The position numbers and the translations under genes are program-made. A DNA stretch of 64,000 nucleotides from Strix aluco (lineage: Eukaryota; Chordata; Aves; Strigiformes; Strigidae). This document shows, piece after piece, positions 56,801 through 64,000 of this stretch. The stretch covers positions 69,816,503 to 69,880,502 of the forward strand of contig NC_133933.1 in the NCBI RefSeq assembly GCF_031877795.1. Direction: 5' to 3'. The notes below the pieces were generated by a model. It had not been told where the DNA came from. It made no database searches and was given only the letters and a program-made list of their open reading frames with translations. Within the stretch, counting starts at the first letter, position 1. Each line of letters opens with the position of its first letter.

Positions 56801-58097
56801 CCATTTGGATGGTATGTTTTAATGGAAAAATATCTGCTGGAGATTGGAAAGCAATAAGTCTGCTATTCCTGCACTTCTACTAGTCTAAACATGGGCAGTG
56901 TGATGGGGTGAGCAGTGCTGCTGAGTTCAGCTCCATTGCTGAAAGACAGGTTATCAGCACTCCCAGGTTTTGGTAAAGAGTCACAAGGACTTGGGGAATA
57001 AGGGCTTCAGAGCTGCTGAGAAGCAGCAGACTGACCTTCGAGCTGTGCAAAGAGAAGATCATTCAGTCCCACAGGAGATTTCAAGAACTCGAGTATTGTT
57101 TCCATTCCAGCTCTCGGCCTCCAAAATGTCATTTTTCTCCACAAAAGAAAATAAAGGCAGGGAGCAATCTGGGGTTAGCTCCAGAGCCGTGAAAGAGTGA
57201 CATCCTGGCCACAGGCTCTGCTGGCACAGGACACTCGCATGCCGGGCTGTGCAGGGGCTGTCCACCCTCCAAGGCCCCTGCAGCTCACCAGAAACACCAG
57301 TGAGTGTCAGCCCTTCTACCAGACCCACTATAACAAACCTCTGGCTTTTCTGAGATACTGCAGTTTGTCCAAGTCACTAGATGACCCTGCTGCTTTGGCT
57401 TTTGGCTGAATTACTGGAATGATCTCAGCCGACCCCAAGTTTTGAGTTCATTAGAGCCTGTTTGTCAGTTTTCTGTCTGTGCCTGTTTGCAGCAAGAGGA
57501 GCAGGGAGCTGGATAGAGGAAGGGAGGCTGGGAAGGTGTGCAGCTCTTACTGACAACAGCCTCTGAGCTGCACACATACTTCCAGCTCTCCTTCCCTCAT
57601 GGCACCTGCATCCAAGCTGGCTGGGGAATCCTATTTCTGCTTGCTGTGCTGTACAGCATAGCATGCTGTATGGGGTATTCCATCATCCTTCCCTATATAA
57701 CAATATCCCATGTTGTGTAGAGGCTTCTAAAATGTTATCAGTACCATCCTTCCCAAACTGAGACATGATGCAGTACTTTAAAGTGAGTATTTTCCATTAT
57801 TTTGCATGAACACTTGTACTGTGCATGTTATAGGAAGCACTAGTTAGACTTCAGTGACCACTGTTGTGGTTGAAAGGCAGCAATTCTCCTACCAGATGTG
57901 TAATTCAATCATTCTTTCTGAGAGTGAAGGTGTTGTGTGAGCTGGTCATGTTGACATGATTGAAACTTTGTCTCAGGGTTTCTGTTATGTAAGAACAGAG
58001 TATACAGTCTTACACGAAAATGAAGAAAAAAGCTAATTTTAAGAAACACCCTTCATTCCTTCTTTGTCCCTGCCCCCAGAAAACATAAACATATTCT

Positions 58098-58140
58098 TCC
58101 TAAGGATCCTTTAAGGATCCTAAGATTCCTAAGGATCCCT
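58098..58140. repeat. Imperfect short repeats of TAAGGATCC
   Basis: Three close copies of the core AAGGATCC occur within about 40 bases (CCTAAGGATCCTTTAAGGATC and CCTAAGGATCCC), with a decayed fourth (TAAGATTCC). Each AGGATCCT is itself palindromic. No function is apparent. Confidence 0.75.
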
Positions 58141-58889
58141 TCTTTAACACACAATTTTACGAAGGTTGCGTCCCCCCAGTTGAGTTCTGAGGTCACAACT
58201 TCGGCCTTGAGAGATATCGTGCACTTGCAATTTCTCTTTAAATTAATCCACATCCACTTGTAGGTGTTAGGAAATTTTTAAAAGAGAATCTAACCACCCA
58301 CCATGTCGCCATTTTCTATTTTGTCCTTCATCTGAGTTTGTACCTTTGAAGTTACTGCTATAATTGGAAGAAAAGTCAGGCTAATCTATTCCCTTTAAAA
58401 ATTATTTTCATTTCACCAGTATCTAATTATTGTTTTTCTCTCATTTCTTATGATGTTTTAGGTGAAAGTAATTTTTGGTACTTATCATTTTTTAAGCGTT
58501 TTCTTTTCTAGAAATTGTTTTGTAGTTTGATGGATTCCTCACATCACAGTAGGTGGTGATATTCTGGAAGCCCCAGTGATACTTGTGAAATATTTTCATG
58601 CAAAAGCCTAAAAAGGAAGCATTGCCAATTTCCCTTATGTACTAGTTTGATTGGTTTTCATAGGATTAATGTCTAATTTCTGTTGAGTGCTAGGCTCTTT
58701 TTCGTTTAAACATGAACAAAACACGCTTCAAACAGCATAACTTCATTTTAAAACCTATTTCGCATGGCTCGAAGCTTTCAAGGGCCAATACGACTTCTTG
58801 TGGAGCATGACTTTCCCGTTTTGGGTGCTATGCTGTTTCTCCTTTCCATCTAGATTTGCAGGGGAGTGGGGATCATTCCTCCCGAAGCA

Positions 58890-59950
58890 TCTTTCTGATC
58901 CCCGCTTTCCTGCCGCCATGGCGGTGGGGCTGGCGGTGCCCGGAGGGGGGGTGGACGCCGCGGCCGTTACGAGAGCGTCGGGGACCGCGTGGCCGAGCGA
59001 TGGTGGCACCGGGGACGGGGGTGCCAAGGGACGCGGGTGGGGGGTTGAGCTCTGCGACTCCCCATTTCCCACTGACAGAGCAAAAATAACTCTCCCGCCG
59101 GGGGCTCAGCCGCCCGCCCGCCCGCGGCACCCCGCTCTCACAGTAAGCGAAGAGGGGCCGCGAGCTGGGAAGTCGCGGCGTCCTCCCGCGGGTTTCTTCC
59201 ACCGGAGTGAAAGCTTCCGCGGGGCCGGTGGGGTCCCCGCCAGCATCTTCCCCCGTCCGGAGGAGGGTTTTCTCCCGTCAAGGCGAGCTGCGAGCGTCTC
59301 CGCGGGAAGCCCTCGCGGGAGCCCGGCGGCCGCGGCGAGGGCACGGCAGGTGCTGCCGGCGCGGCGGGGGCCCGGCCCGGCCCGGCTCGGCCCGACGGGC
59401 GGCGCGGGGAAACCGGGGGCGGCCGCCAGCGCCGGGCCGGGGCGGGGAGCGAACAAAGCGGCTGCCGAGGGCGCGCTGCCCCGACGGGGCCGGCCGGCAC
59501 GGGGCCGCCCGCAGCGGGGGCGGGGTGACCGGGGCACCCGGCCCCCCCTCTCCGCGCACACACACGCGCAGCCAGACACTCACGGGCGGCAGACACGCAC
59601 ACGCCCGGGCGCAGACAGAGCCACGGGCGGCCGCCGGTGCGCGGCGGGAGGATGCGGCGGCTGCGCCCCTGGGCGCTGGTGCTGGGCGGGCTGCTGTGGG
59701 CCGCCGCCGGGCCGCCGCCGCCGAGGTACCCGCACAGCGCGGTGCTGGACGGCGCGGCCGCGTACCGCCTGCGCTGGGGCCGCCGCGGCAGCGCCCTCGC
59801 CTTCCGCCTGGAGGTGCGCACCCGCGGCTACGTGGGCTTCGGGCTCTCGGCCAGCGGCGGCATGGCCTCAGCCGACATCGTGGTGGGGGGCGTGGAGAGG
59901 GGCCAGCCCTACCTGCAGGTAAGGTCCGGCTCCTTCCCTGCCCGCCGGCC
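58890..59950 (+). promoter_or_regulatory. MOXD1: CpG-island promoter of MOXD1
   Basis: This block is strongly GC- and CpG-rich and encloses the first MOXD1 coding exon. It has numerous GC-box-like motifs, a short CACACA run near 59560 and no TATA box, so several start sites are likely. Very long open frames cross it in all phases (for example 58798-59922 and 59207-60445), but these result from the scarcity of stop codons in GC-rich DNA. Confidence 0.8.
59652..59918 (+). CDS. MOXD1: DBH-like monooxygenase protein 1, first coding exon (partial gene)
   Basis: MOXD1 belongs to the copper type II ascorbate-dependent monooxygenase family with dopamine beta-hydroxylase. It is a secretory-pathway (ER) protein whose substrate is not settled. 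This exon encodes residues 1-89. A signal peptide (MRRLRPWALVLGGLLWAAAG) is followed by a proline run, PRYPHSAVLDG, and the start of the DOMON domain. The blocks FRLEVRTRGYVGFGLS and GMASADIVVGGVERGQPYLQ closely match mammalian MOXD1. The exon ends after the Gln codon at donor GTAAGG, in phase 0, as in the human gene. The ATG at 59652 is chosen because it directly begins a good signal peptide; the in-frame GTG at 59637 is not needed. The catalytic copper-binding domains are encoded beyond the window. Confidence 0.94.
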
Positions 59951-62900
59951 GCGGCACCCCGCTCCCGGCATCCCGCCCCGCGCCCCGGGTCCTCTTTATC
60001 CGTCCGCCTTCCCCTGCCGTTTCTTTCTCGGGACGCCCCTCTTTCGCTGCCCCTCTTCCTTTTGCAGCCTCCTCGCCCCTCATCTCCGTACCTCTTTGCT
60101 TCTAACTTCCAGCTTTTTGGTTATCCCTATTGTTCTGCGTTCTTCTCCTCCCGGAGGAGCTCTTCCTTTTCGGTCCGCTCCCTGCCAGCCTCCTCTCTAA
60201 ACTTCCCCATGGGTTTCGGCAAAGGTGTCAGGTTTCCTTCCTCCTTACCCAGAAAATGCAACAGCCCTTTTCTCTCTCCTCTCTCCCTGCCGGACCCCGA
60301 GCCTAGACCCGAGGGGGAGCGGGGAGGGATGGCGGAGTCCCCTCGCGGCGAGGTGCGGCACCTTTCCCCTCACCTGCCAACAAGTGACCGAGCTTGGCCG
60401 TCCTGGTGCCGCCCGAGCTTCCTCTTTGTCACCCCACTGCCGTGAGGGCACGATCCCACCAGCTGCCCAGCCTGCTGCCGCCCTCGCCTGCTGGGGCACA
60501 GCCGGTGCTGCTCCTGTCCTTGGTGTTCCTCCTCTCCTCACCTGGAGGAGTTTTGACCCAGATAGTTACAGAGTAACCACTGGGGCTCCTGGTGCTTCTC
60601 CTTGGTCTGGCAAAGCAACCTCAGAGGAGCCCGACCATACGGGTGTAGTTCTCTAGGTGTGTTCCTGTAGTTGTCTACAGCCGGGGCTACGGCTGGGAAC
60701 AGGCGTGTGGGCCATAGGCTCCGCCGGTGCTTCCAGCCAAGCGTCCCCTCCAAGAGGCACCGGTGGCCGGTGGGGTAGGAGGAGACGTGAGAGGGGAAGG
60801 GACCCACACCTTCCGTCCCCACTCAGCGACCTGAGATCCAGCCTGGAGGAGCTGCTCTGGAGCTGGGGGAGTAGGGACAGCTCGTCCCGCGGGTGAGTGA
60901 AAGGGGAATCAGGCCCGGCATCACATCTTGTCACCCCCGGTTGCCTGAATAATAACTTTTAGAGAGGCAATTTAAGAGCAGAGTAACACCCAGTTGCTAA
61001 GAGCACAGTCTAGGAGTTGTTTGTCTTTTCTTCATTGTGTTAGAGCTAGTTGATCTTTGAAGCTGCTGCTTAAATTTTGAGAGCTTTTTCTTTAAGAATA
61101 CAGATTTTTATTAACATTTCACCATAAGAAAACTAAATGCTTAATATGTTCTCCCTACTATTAAGATTTTATCAAATCAAAACTTTTCCAGAAAAAGGGA
61201 GCTTTTAGCATAAAAATCCCTCCCCACCTTTTTTTTTTTTTTTTTTTTTTTTTTCCTTTTTTCCTGTTAGTTTTTCAATATGAAGTTCAGGCAAGTATTT
61301 GTCTTACCTAAGTTCAGACTGATGATTTTCAGGATATTTTTTCTTCGTATTTCAAAATTAAGATCAATTTTCTGAAAACCTCAGTCTAAATAAAACACTA
61401 ATAATAAAAAACCCTATTCTGTTCATTGAGCAATGAGCTTAGCTCCCAGAATGTGAGTCTTTCTGGAGCCTTACACTTCAGACAATAAAGAAATTCAAAC
61501 TTTGTGCTTGGTTAGTTCATAGATCCTGTTAGGGTAAAGCAAGCCTTTTAGAAAGGCATCCAAATCTAGTGTAAAGACATCCAGTGATGGAGGATGCATC
61601 GCTTGATTGTTTGTGGCAATGGTGAGTCTGTGCTGTTCCTGATTTCCAGTATTAGTTTGGGCTCAGGTTCCAGCTATGTATTTTCTCTACTATATTAAAA
61701 ACTCTACTCCCCCCACCATCCCACCTCCATAAAGTTATTTATATGCCGTAATCAAGTCACTCCTCAATTTTCTTTTTCATGAAATAAACGGATCGAGCTC
61801 TTTAAGCATCCTACTCAGGACATTTTCCCCAGCACTCAAAGCACTTTTGTGGCTCTTTTCAGTACCCCTCGCAGGTTTTCAGCATCTTTTAAAAGTGGCC
61901 CCATACAGATTCTATTCTTATTCCAAAGATGTTATTCACTGGCATCCCATGACAAATATAGCTGAGATAGAAGAGGGAAGGACTGTAGCAAGTGCCTCCT
62001 GTTACAGAACACCTGATATTTTTCCTGAAACACTGATTTAGCACATAAACATCTGCTATGCTAAGTGCTATGAGTTATTTTGTTGCACTTTTGAGTAGGT
62101 AAGACACGGAATAAATACTTGCCTTAAACTGGCCTGTAACATGAGGTTTTCCCCATCCCAATTCCTTCTTCAGTTCCAGGCAGCAAGGTTTCTTTAAAAC
62201 TGGACTGAGGTCTTTTAAGAAGTTGCTCTGTTAAAATATTTCCATACTTACACCAACAAGGAAAGGCCAGAAACAAAGACAATGAAGAAACAAAATTTGT
62301 CCAAAGGCTTTTTCTGGCCACTCAGCAGGAATTGCTATAAAATGTTCTAGAATGCTATTTCAATAATATCTAATTCTTCCCTTTACTGGACACAAAGTTA
62401 ATATTTTAAAAGCACATTCTGTGTTAAGTATATATCATCATCATTTACATTATTGACTACTGAAAAGGAATTTTTCATAGATAGTGTCCTTGAAAGTATG
62501 TGGTTTTATGCCTAGCTGCACTCTATAAAATATGTACACCCTATAATGAAAGAACTTACTTTTCTTTTTGGTTTTAGAAATATGTTTTTATTCCATGATC
62601 ATCAGTTGGAAAATGTGCATCGTGGTCTAAACTCTTAGAAGGGTCATTTTTTGGTTTCTTTGAAAGTTTTGAGATGCTTGTTAGTGGCCTGATTTTCAGA
62701 AGATGTTCTGAAACACCTTTGTAGCCTTTCAAGTGGGCATTGAAATTGCTAGTCTCTTGGGAGATTTTAGCCTCTTTTCCCCCCCCTTAAATTCTCTCTC
62801 CTCTTTTAAAAATAGAAAGTGTTCTCAGAAGGGAAGAGTCCTCTTCTGGGAGCAAACATGTAAATGTAGTTAGACCACAGCCGTCAGTAAAGGTAAAAGC

Positions 62901-64000
62901 AGATACTCCTTAGTCTGTGGAATATCCGTGTATCGAGGTAGAGGAAAACCTCCAGATAGTTTTCAGAGAAGAGAGAGAACATTTCCTCTGGCATTTATTC
63001 TTCATCCTCTCAGAGCAAGTAGATGCTTGCAGGCAGACAGTGCCTGCCTTGAAAAAATCTGGTGACTCAAAGTTCTGGATGTCTGAGATTGGGTTTTACT
63101 TTCTCAGTTTTTAGGTGCATCCTGAACTTGAGTTATTTGTTTTGGTTTGCTTTTCCATGTTTGAGCTGTATTTAAGCTAAAAGGCTGTCTGGTATAAGTA
63201 AAGACTAAAATGATTTGAAAGTCTGAGGTTTAGTTCTCTCTAAATATATCAAGGTGAAAAGTGTTATGATGTCATGAGAGAAGAACGAACCTTCATGGTA
63301 TACCAGCGTAGTTTTTTGGAGAGCATTTGAATGATCGGAGAATTACATATTTACTATCCTAACATTTCAGAAGTTCAGTATTTGGAATGGGAACCTAGAT
63401 GTATTTTCAGAGGATGTAGAGGACATAACATGAATACATATATACATACATAGATCTTTATTGTTGTGAGGGAGGCACCTCTACAAAGCAGAAGGAGAAA
63501 AAGAGGAAGACGAGTGAACAAATTATTCCTTCATGTTACTGAGAGCCATGTGGTGACAGAGCGGCGGATTACATGGGGTTTGGGTGAGCATGTTTGAGAA
63601 CAAGTAAAAGATACTAATGGGGGTTGATGTTGGAAAGCTGGAAGCTGCCTTTGTCTCTATAGGGAGGGGGTGGACTCAGAAGGAGAGTTCATAATTAGGA
63701 AAATGTTACCTTGAAATATTGTCATGGTCACTTGCAGCACGTGACACTCTTTGTGAAAGTTTTTGGGGCAGCCTTAGCTTTTGCATCTAGTTTTTTTCTT
63801 CTTTATTTATTTAATGTTTTTTAAATGCATCTCTTTTGTGCTTATGAATTGACACAGCATGCATTTTCATGCTAGACCCATGCCTTTTCCTTGGTCTCCA
63901 CCCCTGTCTGGAATTGTGCATCCCCACCCACAGCACGTAGCTGCTGAGAGCCCCATTTTGGGGACAGTAATCCTCCTTGATGAATGCCTATTTTGTGCAA
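59919..64000 (+). other. MOXD1: MOXD1 intron 1 (continues past the window)
   Basis: The first ~1 kb remains GC-rich, and the rest is AT-rich. I searched for the next MOXD1 exon, which should encode the rest of the DOMON domain, and did not find it, so intron 1 extends beyond 64000. A T26 tract lies at 61229-61254. No transposon was recognised. Confidence 0.8.
61229..61254. repeat. T26 homopolymer
   Basis: A run of 26 thymines in MOXD1 intron 1 is followed by further pyrimidine-rich sequence. Confidence 0.9.

Larger units (their letters stand above)
42990..58889. other. Intergenic region before MOXD1
   Basis: This is about 16 kb without a gene I recognise. It contains a G17 tract at 47.84 kb and an AAGGATCC cluster at 58.1 kb. 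Several exon-like pieces are listed separately as findings: 46512-46597 and 47149-47800 on the minus strand, and 48642-48702, 50913-51031, 55884-55966 and 56158-56232 on the plus strand. I saw no tRNA, rRNA, LINE or LTR. Confidence 0.5.

Noticed and set aside
58798-60445. Very long open frames (374 and 412 codons) over the MOXD1 CpG island
   Set aside because: They are in other frames than MOXD1 and overlap one another on both strands. Their Arg/Ala/Gly/Pro-rich translation is what stop-poor GC-rich DNA gives by chance.

Overview
The window is vertebrate nuclear DNA, most likely from a bird. The argument for a bird rests on three points: CR1 retrotransposons with short 3' tails of ATTCTGTG repeats, a solo LTR resembling the ERVL-like LTRs common in avian genomes, and fairly compact introns with few other interspersed repeats. 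I cannot name the species. Two conserved genes lie head to tail on the + strand in the order STX7 then MOXD1, which is also their order in mammals.

Region 1 (about 890-38,670) is a complete syntaxin-7 gene. A CpG-island promoter and a probable non-coding exon 1 are followed by nine coding exons (8585-37334). They join without any frame conflict into a 257-residue Qa-SNARE with an N-terminal Habc region, a SNARE helix with the zero-layer glutamine, and a C-terminal membrane anchor. The 3' UTR carries two plausible polyadenylation signals. Intron 2 (17.6 kb) holds two oppositely oriented, 5'-truncated CR1 LINEs. Intron 4 holds an antisense solo LTR and intron 7 a short CR1 3' end.

Region 2 (about 38,670-58,890) is AT-rich intergenic DNA with no gene I can name. 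It contains several exon-like pieces with good splice sites. The best is a two-exon reading frame at 42,473-42,904 followed by AATAAA; others lie at 46.5, 47.2-47.8, 50.9 and 55.9-56.2 kb. They are reported as hypotheses only.

Region 3 (about 58,890-64,000) is the CpG-island promoter and first coding exon of MOXD1 (59,652-59,918: signal peptide and start of the DOMON domain), followed by the first 4 kb of its intron 1. The rest of MOXD1 lies beyond the window.

The two genes are not known to work together. STX7 acts in late endosome and lysosome fusion. MOXD1 is a copper monooxygenase-like protein of the secretory pathway. I found no new multi-gene system. The most notable items are the candidate unnamed small gene, a CR1 copy whose remaining reading frame is broken by a single stop, and two adjacent perfect inverted repeats at 41.6 kb.
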